A stretch of DNA of 64,000 bases from assembly GCF_049977365.1 (NCBI RefSeq), contig NZ_JBNGEN010000005.1:124001-188000 (forward strand). Direction: 5' to 3'. Under the pieces are notes generated by a model, which worked only from the letters and a program-made list of their open reading frames with translations, was not told where the DNA came from and made no database searches. Of the stretch, positions 8,243 through 16,217 are shown piece by piece. The position numbers and the translations under genes were made by a program. Within the stretch, counting starts at the first letter, position 1; every line of letters starts with the position of its first letter. The stretch comes from Brachymonas sp049977365 (GTDB lineage: Bacteria; Pseudomonadota; Gammaproteobacteria; Burkholderiales; Burkholderiaceae_C).

Positions 8243-8980
8243 TCAGTCTTCCGTGTGCGTGTGCTGGTTGACCAGACGCTGCAGGGCCTCGATGTCGAGA
8301 ATGCGGACGTGGCGCTGCCTGACCTCGACGATGCCTTCCTCTGCAAAGCGGGAGAACATGCGGCTCACGGTTTCGAGCTTGAGTCCCAGGTAGCTCCCGA
8401 TCTCCTCGCGCGTCATGCGCAGGATGATCTCGGACTGGGAGAACCCCCGTGCATGCATGCGCTGCACCAGGTTGAGCAGGAAGGCTGCCAGACGTTCCTC
8501 GGCCCGCATGCTGCCGAGCAGCAGCATCACGCCATGGTCGCGCACGATTTCGCGGCTCATGATCTTGTGGAGATGGCTCTGCAGGGCCGGGACCTGGCGG
8601 GCCAGGGCTTCAAACCGCTCGAATGGCATGACACACACTTCGGCGTCTTCGAGGGCTATGGCATTGCAGGTATGGGCATCCTGCACGATGCCATCAAGGC
8701 CGATGATCTCGCCGGCCATCTGGAAGCCAGTGACCTGGTCGCGTCCATCCTGGGTGGTGATGGTCGTCTTGAACACCCCCGTGCGCACGGCAAAGAGGGC
8801 GGCAAAGGTTTCTCCGGCATTGAAGAGTGCCTGCCCCCGCTTGATCTTGCGCCGTGTGGCTACCACGTCGTCGATGTACTCCAGCTCGGAGGGCGTCAGT
8901 CCCATGGGCATGCACAGTTCACGCAGATTGCAGTTCGAGCAGGCTACCTTGTAGCCTTGGGCCAGCGAATGGGTGGGCAT
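8243..8980 (-). CDS. fnr: FNR-type oxygen-sensing transcription regulator
   Basis: A 245-residue Crp/Fnr-family regulator. The N-terminal cysteines C14, C17 and C23 plus C105 match the four ligands of the oxygen-labile 4Fe-4S cluster, which marks it as a true FNR/ANR rather than a Dnr or Crp. The C-terminal helix-turn-helix contains E-T-V-S-R, whose Glu and Ser/Arg are known to read the TTGAT half-site. A matching FNR box lies in its own promoter region. Longer in-frame starts would run antisense through hemN and are rejected; the chosen ATG has a weak ribosome-binding site. Confidence 0.93.
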   Translation of the reverse strand: MPTHSLAQGYKVACSNCNLRELCMPMGLTPSELEYIDDVVATRRKIKRGQALFNAGETFAALFAVRTGVFKTTITTQDGRDQVTGFQMAGEIIGLDGIVQDAHTCNAIALEDAEVCVMPFERFEALARQVPALQSHLHKIMSREIVRDHGVMLLLGSMRAEERLAAFLLNLVQRMHARGFSQSEIILRMTREEIGSYLGLKLETVSRMFSRFAEEGIVEVRQRHVRILDIEALQRLVNQHTHTED

Positions 8981-9313
8981 GGTGGAAAAGCGAGGGACAG
9001 AAGAAAGAACGCTGCCCCGATGGGGATTGGGTTGCACACAGGTGAGAACCATTATCGCATGGGGCAACTTGCCGTTGATGCAAGTCAATGTGGTCCTGCG
9101 GGAGGATGGGCACATTAGAGAGATGAAAAGTCCTGCAGCCGAAAGGGGATGTATGTCCCCGAGGCCATGTCCATTTCTGCGGCCTGGAGCGGCAGGAGCA
9201 AGGGGCATGCACGCAGCAGAGGCCGGAATCCGCAGGGCATGGCCATGCGCCGTCATGGTCGCATGGGAGAGAACTGCCGGGAGCCGGGTCGACGATCTTA
9301 CAATGCACGGAAC
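8981..9313. other. Divergent fnr-hemN promoter region
   Basis: 333 bases without a gene. It holds the FNR box at 9075-9088. On the minus strand a good -10 element GATAAT (9056-9051) lies about 30 bases from the box centre, suitable for fnr. On the plus strand a start near 9122 would place the box at about -41 for hemN, but the -10 (around 9111-9118) is poor. The hemN leader would then be about 190 bases; no further structure was recognised in it. Confidence 0.5.
9075..9088. promoter_or_regulatory. FNR binding site between fnr and hemN
   Basis: TTGATGCAAGTCAA matches the FNR consensus at nine of ten fixed positions. Its placement could serve the divergent fnr gene (autoregulation) and hemN. 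A GATAAT -10 element for fnr lies on the minus strand at 9056-9051. Confidence 0.7.
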
Positions 9314-10711
9314 ATGAGCAGTCAGGCACTTTCCCACATCACCCCCGAATTGCTGGCACGGTATGACATTGCCGGTCCACGCTACACCTCTTACCCCACG
9401 GCCGACCGTTTTGTCGAAGCCTTTGGCGAGAACGACTATGTGGCAGCGCTCGAGCAGCGCAGCAATGGCCGCGCGGGGCAGGTGCTCCCGCTGTCGCTGT
9501 ACGTGCATGTGCCGTTCTGTGAGTCGCTGTGTTACTACTGCGCCTGCAACAAGATCATCACCAAGCACCATGAGCGGGGTGCCGAGTATCTGCGCTATCT
9601 GCAGCGCGAGATCGATCTGCATGTGGGACGGCTGGGACGCGGACAGACGGTGTCGCAGCTGCACTTTGGAGGCGGCACGCCCACTTTCCTGAACGACGCC
9701 GAGCTCACGGAGCTCATGGGCATGATCCGGGGCGCATTCACGCTGGTGCCGGGCGGTGAGTATTCGATCGAGGTGGATCCCCGCACGGTCGACGAAACGC
9801 GACTGCGCACGCTGGCTCGGCTCGGTTTCAACCGACTGAGCTTCGGGGTACAGGACTTCGACCCCGAGGTGCAGAAGGCGGTGCACCGCATTCAGCCGGC
9901 ATCGCAGGTGTTCGCGCTCGTCGAGGCTGCCCGCAAGATCGGGTTTGAATCGGTGAATGTGGATCTGATCTATGGCCTGCCGCAGCAGACGGCTGCATCC
10001 TTTGCGCGCACGCTGGAGCAGGTGTGCACGCTGCGGCCCGACCGCATCGCACTCTATGCCTACGCGCATCTGCCGGAGCGCTTCAAGCCCCAGCGGCGCA
10101 TCGACGCCTATACGCTGCCCAGTGGCGGCGAGAAGATCCAGATGCTGTCGCAGTCGCTGCAGGCCTTCAGCCAGGCGGGCTATGTGTATGTGGGCATGGA
10201 TCACTTTGCCCTGCCGGATGACGCGCTTGCAGTGTCCAAGCGTCAGGGCAGCCTGCATCGCAATTTCCAGGGCTACAGCACGCAGCCTGACTGCGACCTC
10301 ATCGGGCTGGGGGTGTCGGCCATCGGGCGCATCGGTTCGACCTACAGCCAGAATGCCAAGACACTAGAGGAGTACTACGACTGTCTGGATCGTGGGCATT
10401 TCCCCGTGGTGCGCGGGCTGGCGCTGACGCGCGACGACCTGATCCGCCGCACGGTGATCATGGCCATCATGTGTCAGGGAGAGGTGGAGTACGAAACCAT
10501 CAATCTCGCATACATGATCGATTTCCGTCAGTATTTCGCCCGCGAGCTGGAAGATCTGAAACGGCTGCAGGGAGAAGGGATGGTCGAGGTGGATGCACAG
10601 CGTCTGCAGGTGACGGATCAGGGCTGGTATTTCGTTCGCGGCGTGGCCATGGTGTTCGACAAGTACCTGCAGGCCAATCTGTCGCGCACGCGGTTTTCCA
10701 AGATCATCTGA
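9314..10711 (+). CDS. hemN: Oxygen-independent coproporphyrinogen III oxidase (radical SAM)
   Basis: A 465-residue radical SAM enzyme that decarboxylates coproporphyrinogen III to protoporphyrinogen IX without oxygen. The cluster motif is C69-x3-C73-x2-C76-x-C78, with the extra cysteine that marks true HemN. The length is typical (about 455-470). The ATG at 9314 is preferred over an in-frame start at 9149, which would add 55 unrelated residues. Position beside fnr and an FNR box fits anaerobic or microaerobic expression; the aerobic counterpart hemF is at 50461. Confidence 0.96.
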   Translation: MSSQALSHITPELLARYDIAGPRYTSYPTADRFVEAFGENDYVAALEQRSNGRAGQVLPLSLYVHVPFCESLCYYCACNKIITKHHERGAEYLRYLQREIDLHVGRLGRGQTVSQLHFGGGTPTFLNDAELTELMGMIRGAFTLVPGGEYSIEVDPRTVDETRLRTLARLGFNRLSFGVQDFDPEVQKAVHRIQPASQVFALVEAARKIGFESVNVDLIYGLPQQTAASFARTLEQVCTLRPDRIALYAYAHLPERFKPQRRIDAYTLPSGGEKIQMLSQSLQAFSQAGYVYVGMDHFALPDDALAVSKRQGSLHRNFQGYSTQPDCDLIGLGVSAIGRIGSTYSQNAKTLEEYYDCLDRGHFPVVRGLALTRDDLIRRTVIMAIMCQGEVEYETINLAYMIDFRQYFARELEDLKRLQGEGMVEVDAQRLQVTDQGWYFVRGVAMVFDKYLQANLSRTRFSKII

Positions 10712-10721
10712 CGGCGTGTCG

Positions 10722-11420
10722 ATGCAGCTCTCGCTTGCCGCCACGGCATTTCTGATGGGGCTGGCCGGAGGGCCACACTGCATTGCCATGTGCGGTGCGG
10801 CCTGCGCCGGGATCGGTCATGCGGCTGGGCCGGTTCGCGGACGCCAGACGCTGGCCATGGGCCTGTTCCAGGTAGGAAGGGTGATCGGCTACGGCGCGCT
10901 GGGCGCAGTCGCGGCCGCCTCGATGCAGGGGCTGGGATGGATGACCGTGCACAGTGCAGCCCTGCGTCCGTTCTGGAGCATGCTGCACGTGGCAGCCCTG
11001 CTGCTGGGGCTGGTGCTGCTGGTGCAGGGGAGGCAACCGCTGTGGCTGGATCGCTCCGCACGCAGGGTGTGGGAGCGTCTCAAGCGGCTTCAGCAGCGTC
11101 GTGGACTGGCAGGGCCCGTGCTGATCGGCATGATGTGGGCCCTGCTGCCCTGTGGCCTGCTGTATTCGGCGCTCATGGTGGCAGCCCTGACCGGCGAGGT
11201 CTGGCAGGGGGCTGCCGTGATGGTGCTGTTTGTGCTGGGAACCAGCGTGTCGCTGATGGCAGGGCCCTGGCTGCTGCTGCGGGTGCCTCACCTTGGTGGC
11301 ACGCAGGGTCAGTGGGGCATCCGGCTGGCGGGTCTGGCGCTGGCTGTCACTGCGGGGGTGGCGCTGTGGATGGGGCTCATGCATCAGCAGGCCCCGTGGT
11401 GTGCCACTCCGGCACTCTAG
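10722..11420 (+). CDS. SafE/DsbD-like transmembrane protein, probable metal or cbb3-assembly factor
   Basis: A 232-residue protein with about six membrane helices and the paired motifs GGPHCIAMCG (near the N-terminus) and LLPCGLLYSAL, typical of the DsbD_2/SafE-like family often encoded in cco loci. These proteins have been linked to copper handling for cbb3 oxidase; that role here is inferred from family and position. It follows hemN by ten bases, probably co-transcribed. A GTG at 10716 is an alternative start. Confidence 0.75.
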   Translation: MQLSLAATAFLMGLAGGPHCIAMCGAACAGIGHAAGPVRGRQTLAMGLFQVGRVIGYGALGAVAAASMQGLGWMTVHSAALRPFWSMLHVAALLLGLVLLVQGRQPLWLDRSARRVWERLKRLQQRRGLAGPVLIGMMWALLPCGLLYSALMVAALTGEVWQGAAVMVLFVLGTSVSLMAGPWLLLRVPHLGGTQGQWGIRLAGLALAVTAGVALWMGLMHQQAPWCATPAL

Positions 11421-11517
11421 TGGCGCAAACCGGATCTTCTGCATCGCGCCAGTCCGAGGCTGCGGGCGCGATGGCATGGAGCGCTCTCGGTGTAGAGCGC
11501 CACGTGCGGTTCGGACG

Positions 11518-12348
11518 TCAGATCTGTATCCCGAGCGTGCGCAGCCCTTCGCGGGTCATGCTGGCCGCGAGCACGATGAGCAGGCAGGCAAAGATGCGCT
11601 TGAGGGCCTTGACGGGCAGCGCATGGGCCGTGCGTGCCCCCACCGGAGCCATGAGCACGCTGCAGCTGGCGACGGCCAGCACGGCCGGAATCCAGACATA
11701 GCCCAGCGAGTAGGGGGGGCGCCCGGCCACCTGCCAGCCACTGACGATGTATCCCACCACGTTGAAGACTGCAATGGGAAAGCCGAGTGCAGCGCTGGTG
11801 GCTACTGCGTTGTGGATGGGCACGTTGCACCAGGTCATGAAGGGCACGCTGATGAAGCCGCCACCAGCCCCGAGCAGGCCGGAGAGAAAACCGATCATGC
11901 CGCCCGCAGCAGCCTGGCCTCCGGGGCCAGGCATCTGGCGGGTGGGCTTGGGCTTGCGGTCGAGCAGCATCTGCAGGGCAGCGACGGTGACCAGCACGCC
12001 GAACATGAGGGAGAGCCAGGCGCCCTTGAGCAGCGAGAAGATGCCGATGCTGACGATGAGTGCGCCGATCATGATGCCGGGCGCGATGCCCTTGACCAGA
12101 TCCCAGCGCACCATGCCGCGGCGGTGATGGGCGCGCACGCTCGACATCGAGGTGAAGAAGATGGTGGCCATGGACGTGGCGATGGCCATCTTGACGGCCA
12201 GACCCTGCTCCACACCGTGGGCGACGATGATCCAGCTGATGAAGGGCACGAGCACCATGCCGCCGCCGATGCCCAGGAGCCCTGCCATGAAGCCTCCCAT
12301 GAGGCCGAGACCGGCCAGTTCAACGATGGTGAGGGGTTCGAGAATCAT
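11518..12348 (-). CDS. Sulfite exporter TauE/SafE family membrane protein
   Basis: A 276-residue protein with about eight membrane helices in two repeats, each starting with a glycine-rich motif (GLLGIGGGMVLVP near residue 19 and GLLGAGGGFISVP near 150), typical of the TauE/SafE family. Members export small organosulfur or sulfite-like anions, but the substrate here cannot be told. The gene starts just after the 6S RNA terminator on the same strand. An in-frame upstream extension to 12450 would run through the 6S RNA terminator and is rejected. Confidence 0.85.
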   Translation of the reverse strand: MILEPLTIVELAGLGLMGGFMAGLLGIGGGMVLVPFISWIIVAHGVEQGLAVKMAIATSMATIFFTSMSSVRAHHRRGMVRWDLVKGIAPGIMIGALIVSIGIFSLLKGAWLSLMFGVLVTVAALQMLLDRKPKPTRQMPGPGGQAAAGGMIGFLSGLLGAGGGFISVPFMTWCNVPIHNAVATSAALGFPIAVFNVVGYIVSGWQVAGRPPYSLGYVWIPAVLAVASCSVLMAPVGARTAHALPVKALKRIFACLLIVLAASMTREGLRTLGIQI

Positions 12349-12393
12349 GGCAAGAGGCGGCACACCGCCATGGCGCCGCAGAACGATGGGCGT

Positions 12394-12415
12394 AAAAAAA
12401 CACCGCGAGCGGTGT
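12394..12415 (-). terminator. Rho-independent terminator of 6S RNA
   Basis: On the minus strand ACACCGC and GCGGTGT pair around a two-base turn and are followed by seven T residues (12400-12394). It lies 13 bases beyond the 3' end of the predicted 6S RNA. Confidence 0.85.
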
Positions 12416-12427
12416 GAGGAATGAGGT

Positions 12428-12594
12428 GTCTGCACGGGAACCGACCGCATCCTGAACCGAGGGTTCAGGGGGGCGAGGGCAGCACTGGCCGTGGGTCCAT
12501 CTACGCGAGATGGTCACGCTGGCCGGGCAATATACCAAGCCCGAGCTCAAAGAGCATTGGTTCAAGGAACTATAAAGCCGGAACCGGTGCAGAC
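12428..12594 (-). ncRNA. ssrS: 6S RNA (SsrS)
   Basis: The minus-strand transcript would be about 167 bases. Its ends pair through GTCTGCAC (12594-12587) and GTGCAGAC (12435-12428), forming the closing stem. Near the 3' end CCCTGAACCCTCGGTTCAGG resembles the conserved CCTTGAACC-GGTTCAAGG hairpin of E. coli 6S RNA. A TACAAT -10 box ends seven bases before the predicted first base, and a strong terminator follows. The position directly after zapA is the usual one in beta- and gammaproteobacteria. 6S RNA mimics an open promoter and sequesters sigma-70 RNA polymerase in stationary phase. Confidence 0.87.
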
Positions 12595-12600
12595 GCCCCC

Positions 12601-12606
12601 ATTGTA
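12601..12606 (-). promoter_or_regulatory. -10 element of the 6S RNA promoter
   Basis: TACAAT on the minus strand, six bases upstream of the predicted G start at 12594. No good -35 hexamer was found at the usual distance. Confidence 0.6.
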
Positions 12607-12680
12607 GGGCAAGGTTGCGGCCTTGGAGACAGGCGGAACATGTAATTTGTGTGCCAGCCATCGCTGGGGGCATGCAGGGG

Positions 12681-13088
12681 TCAGTCGGTGCCGGAGGAAG
12701 AAGGCAGTGCCTCGGCGGCGGGCTCTGTGGGAGGGGCGCCGAGCACGGTCTCCATTTCGCCGAGCAGGTGCTGCAGGCGTGGATGCGTGGCTGGGGCCTC
12801 GCTGGTGGGGGCGTCATCAGAGAGTGTGGACTCTGTTTCTTCGGCACTGGCTGCTGCGGCCTGTGCGGCTTCCCGGGCGGCGAGCTGTTCGCGTTCGAGG
12901 AGGTCATAGGCGACGTTGAGCGCGGCCAGCACGGCAATGCGGTCACGGGCCCGAATCTTGCCGGCATCGCGGATGCGGCACATGGCGGTATCGACCTTCT
13001 GGACGGCTTCGAGCATCAGGCTCTCGGAGCCATCGGGGCAGCCCAGCATGTAGGCCAGTCCCATGATGTGCACTTCAAGCTGTTTCAT
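12681..13088 (-). CDS. zapA: Cell division protein ZapA
   Basis: A 135-residue FtsZ-associated protein that bundles FtsZ filaments. The N-terminal half carries the ZapA motif (MKQLEVHIMG, then AVQKVDTAMCRIRD and ALNVAYDLLERE), followed by an Ala/Glu/Ser-rich tail of about 50 residues that makes it longer than the usual 100-110. It starts within the last bases of the ZapB-like gene, overlapping it by 14 bases, and is followed by 6S RNA, the conserved arrangement. Confidence 0.88.
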   Translation of the reverse strand: MKQLEVHIMGLAYMLGCPDGSESLMLEAVQKVDTAMCRIRDAGKIRARDRIAVLAALNVAYDLLEREQLAAREAAQAAAASAEETESTLSDDAPTSEAPATHPRLQHLLGEMETVLGAPPTEPAAEALPSSSGTD

Positions 13089-13419
13089 CGGGGCGTTCCT
13101 TGGCGGACTCGGATGGGGCTGCCGAGTCGGTGGGGGAGGGGAGCGGCGCATCCACCGAGTCGGGGGTTCCCCAGGCCGTCGGCGGGAGGACGGGCGCATG
13201 CATGGGGGAGGCATCCACCGGGATGCGGTCGAGGAGGGAGTCGATGCGCGCGCGTGCAGCTGCCAGCCGGGACTTGAGCGAATCGCGTTCCTGTCCAAGT
13301 TCGATGACCTGTTGCTGCAGGAGGTCGTGCGCCTGCTGCAGCGCATGATGGCGCGTGAGCAGCTGCTCGACACGGTCGGCAACCTGATCGAGAAGAGGGG
13401 ATGTGTGCGGAGATGTCAT
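13075..13419 (-). CDS. ZapB-like coiled-coil division protein
   Basis: A 114-residue protein whose first 65 residues form a continuous predicted coiled coil rich in Leu, Gln and Arg (for example RVEQLLTRHHALQQAHDLLQ); the rest is Pro/Ser-rich. Short coiled-coil genes just upstream of zapA are known in proteobacteria and are annotated as ZapB-like. The assignment rests on context and coiled-coil character. Confidence 0.7.
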   Translation of the reverse strand: MTSPHTSPLLDQVADRVEQLLTRHHALQQAHDLLQQQVIELGQERDSLKSRLAAARARIDSLLDRIPVDASPMHAPVLPPTAWGTPDSVDAPLPSPTDSAAPSESAKERPDETA

Positions 13420-13689
13420 GGCGGCGAAGAGGCAGCCTGCGCATGCCGCCGCAGGCTGAAGGAGAGGGCCTCTGAATGCCTGTCATTGTAGTCCATGCGC
13501 CCTGATCCGCAGGGGAGGGAGCAGGGGCCGTGATGGGCAGGCTAGAATGCCGATTTGCTGGTGCCCACAGGAATCTGGAGAGAAATGCATCTCCCCGGGC
13601 CGGCGCTCTGCCTGTAGAAGCATGCGCATCGCGCGCGTGGTGTCTGTCGCAGCAGACGATGTCGGCAGGCATTCCGAGAATCGGTCATG
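13420..13689. other. Upstream region and 5' leader of the cobalamin operon
   Basis: No gene. TAGAAT at 13543-13548 is a candidate -10 element for the plus-strand cobalamin transcript; no clear -35 was found. GGTGCCC at about 13560 may be the outermost 5' part of the riboswitch, whose upstream limit is uncertain. The divergent zapB promoter must also lie here but was not recognised. Confidence 0.4.
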
Positions 13690-13908
13690 CAGACGGGTTC
13701 GTGGGTGAAACGGGAAGCAGGAGGAGAACGCCACCGAAGAGCGGGTGTGCGCGTTGTCCCGGCCTGCGCTGCCCCCGCAACGGTAAAACGGTGCGGATCG
13801 CATGCCTTGGGGAGCGCGATCTGCAGCCACGGCCACATGCCACTGGGAGAGCGCCCACTCGCCCGGGAAGGTGCCGTCGGTTCGCCGTCAGCCCGGAGAC
13901 CGGCCAGC
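13690..13908 (+). promoter_or_regulatory. Cobalamin (AdoCbl) riboswitch
   Basis: Conserved landmarks appear in order: GGGTGAAACGGGAAGC at about 13703, GCTGCCCCCGCAACGGTAA (ending near 13787), GCCACTGGGA at 13839-13848 and the B12 box AGCCCGGAGACCGGCC at 13890-13905. Such RNAs bind adenosylcobalamin and shut off expression of downstream cobalamin genes. About 125 bases separate it from the cobB start and presumably hold the expression platform. No T-tract terminator is obvious, so control may act on translation. Confidence 0.93.
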
Positions 13909-14035
13909 ATGGGAGGACACCCAAGCCCCGGCAGGGAGGGTGTTCGTGCGCACGCGCCGGCGGGGTGGCTGGTGGCGTGGGAGGCGGCATGCCCATGTGC
14001 GATGGGTGTGGCTGCAGGATGGATATGTGCGAATC

Positions 14036-15508
14036 ATGGCGAAATCCTCTGCGCAGGCGGGCACGGTGGCGTGTCCGGCCCTGCTGGTAGGTGCTGCGGC
14101 CTCGGGGCAGGGCAAGACCACGCTCGTCGCGGCGCTGGCACGCTGGTGGACGCGGCGTGGCCTGCGGGTACAGGTGTTCAAGTGTGGACCTGATTTCATT
14201 GATCCGGGCTGGCATGCGCTCGCAAGCGGCCAGCCGGTGTATCAGCTCGATCTGTGGATGGTGGGCGAGGCGGCGTGCCGAAGCATGCTCCGCGAGGCGG
14301 CTGCCTGCAATGACCTGATTCTCATCGAGGGCGTCATGGGTCTCTACGATGGCGAGCCGAGCAGTGCGGATCTGGCGGTGCGGCTGGGCCTGCCGGTGCT
14401 GGCGGTGATCGATGCCCATGCCATGGCGGGCACGTTCGGGGCCCTGGCACATGGACTGGCGCATTACCGCGAAGGGGTGCGCTGGGCGGGCGTGGTGGCG
14501 AACCGGGTGGCAAGCAGTGGCCATGCCGACATGCTGCGCCGAGGGCTCCGGGAGCCACACGACTGGATGGGCGCGATCATGCGCAACGCCGATTTTTCTC
14601 TGCCCGAGCGGCATCTGGGGCTGATGCTGGCTCCCGAGATGGCCGATGCCCTGGCACGGCTCGATCTGGCCGCCGATGCACTCGCGGACATGCCGCTGGT
14701 GGCCGATGAGGGGCAGTCTGTGCCGAGTCGCTGGATGACGGAGTTCCCGTCGGCGCTGGAGCCTTCGGAGCCAGAGGCCTTGGAGAGCCCCGTGGGCTTG
14801 CGCTGCACAGAGGAGGGCGCATCGCCTCTGGACGCCTGGCTGCACGCGGAGCCGCGCAGCCTGGAGGGCGTGCGCATCGCAGTGGCCCGGGATGCGGCGT
14901 TCTGCTTTCTGTACGAGGCCAATGTGCGTACCCTGCAGGCGCTGGGTGCCGAGCTGGTGTTTTTTTCTCCCCTGGAGGATGCGGCGCTGCCGGCGTGCGA
15001 TGCGCTGTGGCTGCCGGGCGGTTATCCGGAGCTGCATCTGGAGGCGCTGCAGGCCCAGACCGGCATGCGCGAGAGCATTCGACGCCATGTGCAGTCGGGG
15101 CGGCCGGTGTGGGCCGAATGCGGCGGCATGATGGCGCTTGCCGAGGGTCTGGTTCCAGCGGGCGCGGAACCGGAAGCTGCCGTGCCACTGTGGGGTGTGC
15201 TGCCCGGGACGGTGCGCATGCATGGACGGCTTCAGGGGCTGGGGCCGCAGGCGCTGGCGGTGCCCGGATGCGATGCGCCGCCGCTGCGGGGGCATACCTT
15301 TCACTATTCGACCCTGGACACGCCGGAGGCCGAAGCGGCCCGCACGGTCAGTCCGCGCGTGACGAGTCGCAGCAAGGCTGGCGAGGCGTTCTACCGGACA
15401 GGGCCGCAGGGCAATGTGCGGGCGAGTTATTTCCACCCCTGGTTTGCCAGCAGTCCGCAGGCGGCAGCAGCGCTGTTTTTGCCTGACCATGTGGAGACTG
15501 GGGCATGA
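14036..15508 (+). CDS. cobB: Cobyrinate a,c-diamide synthase (CobB/CbiA)
   Basis: A 490-residue glutamine-dependent amidotransferase that amidates the a and c carboxylates of (hydrogeno)cobyrinate. The N-terminal synthetase domain begins with a P-loop GAAASGQGKTT. The C-terminal class I glutaminase-like domain has the catalytic Cys in AECGGMM and a late conserved His segment (RGHTFHYS). First gene behind the riboswitch. The stop overlaps the cobU start by four bases. The start is chosen because upstream in-frame sequence translates the riboswitch; its ribosome-binding site is weak. Confidence 0.93.
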   Translation: MAKSSAQAGTVACPALLVGAAASGQGKTTLVAALARWWTRRGLRVQVFKCGPDFIDPGWHALASGQPVYQLDLWMVGEAACRSMLREAAACNDLILIEGVMGLYDGEPSSADLAVRLGLPVLAVIDAHAMAGTFGALAHGLAHYREGVRWAGVVANRVASSGHADMLRRGLREPHDWMGAIMRNADFSLPERHLGLMLAPEMADALARLDLAADALADMPLVADEGQSVPSRWMTEFPSALEPSEPEALESPVGLRCTEEGASPLDAWLHAEPRSLEGVRIAVARDAAFCFLYEANVRTLQALGAELVFFSPLEDAALPACDALWLPGGYPELHLEALQAQTGMRESIRRHVQSGRPVWAECGGMMALAEGLVPAGAEPEAAVPLWGVLPGTVRMHGRLQGLGPQALAVPGCDAPPLRGHTFHYSTLDTPEAEAARTVSPRVTSRSKAGEAFYRTGPQGNVRASYFHPWFASSPQAAAALFLPDHVETGA

Positions 15509-16122
15509 ATCCGGTGCACCACGAGCTGATTCTGGGAGGGCAGAAGTCCGGCAAGACGGCCCGGGCAGAAACCCTTGCGGCTGCCTGGCTGGCGCGTGGT
15601 CCGGGCCATCGCGCTCTGTATCTGGCCACCGCGATGCCCTGGGACGAGGAAATGCGCCGGCGCATTGCGCGGCATCAGCAGGATCGGGCCCGGCGGGTGC
15701 CGGGCATGGCGACGCTGCAGGCAGGCGAGGACGGGCGGCCGCTGGATGTCCCGGCCCTGCTGCGGGCGCATGGTGCGGCCGATACGGCGATCGTGCTGGA
15801 TTGCCTGACCCTGTGGCTCACCCAGCAGCTCAGCGAGGCGCCGGATGCCGCACGCCTGCGTGGCGGCGAAGGGGGTGAGGAGACAGCGCAGGACATGCGC
15901 GCGGCAGAAGACGATCTGGTGCGTGCGGTGGCCGCCTGCCCGGGGCCGGTCTATGTGGTGAGCAACGAGATCGGTCTCGGAGTGATTCCGCTGGGCGCGG
16001 AGGTGCGTGCCTTCGTGGACGCACTGGGGCGGCTCAACCAGCGCATGGCCGTTGCGTGCAGCCATGTGACCCTGATGGCGGCAGGATTGCCGCTGGTGCT
16101 CAAGGCGCCCACAGGGCCCTGA
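15505..16122 (+). CDS. cobU: Bifunctional adenosylcobinamide kinase/guanylyltransferase
   Basis: A 205-residue CobU/CobP enzyme that phosphorylates adenosylcobinamide and transfers GMP to it, activating it for nucleotide-loop attachment. The P-loop is LGGQKSGKTA near residue 10, followed by the ATAMPWDEEMRRRIARHQ segment bearing the conserved His used as guanylylation site in CobU. It overlaps cobB (ATGA). Confidence 0.92.
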   Translation: MNPVHHELILGGQKSGKTARAETLAAAWLARGPGHRALYLATAMPWDEEMRRRIARHQQDRARRVPGMATLQAGEDGRPLDVPALLRAHGAADTAIVLDCLTLWLTQQLSEAPDAARLRGGEGGEETAQDMRAAEDDLVRAVAACPGPVYVVSNEIGLGVIPLGAEVRAFVDALGRLNQRMAVACSHVTLMAAGLPLVLKAPTGP

Positions 16123-16147
16123 GCGCCACGGGACCCATGCAGAGACT

Positions 16148-16192
16148 GCGGGCGCGTGTCGGCACAGGCAGACAGAGCCCGCGACATTTTTT
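16148..16192 (+). terminator. Candidate terminator or attenuator between cobU and cobO
   Basis: GCGGGC (16148-16153) and GCCCGC (16177-16182) form a stem with an inner TGTC/GACA pairing, followed shortly by T6 at 16187-16192 and a second T6 at about 16198. The stem is interrupted and the T-run starts four bases after it, so activity is uncertain. Confidence 0.35.
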
Positions 16193-16217
16193 GGATGTTT
16201 TTTGAGGAGTGCAGCAC

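Noticed and set aside
8243..10258. A 671-codon minus-strand frame that would fuse fnr to sequence antisense to hemN
   Set aside because: Only the last 245 codons look like a protein (FNR). The rest mirrors hemN and the promoter region.
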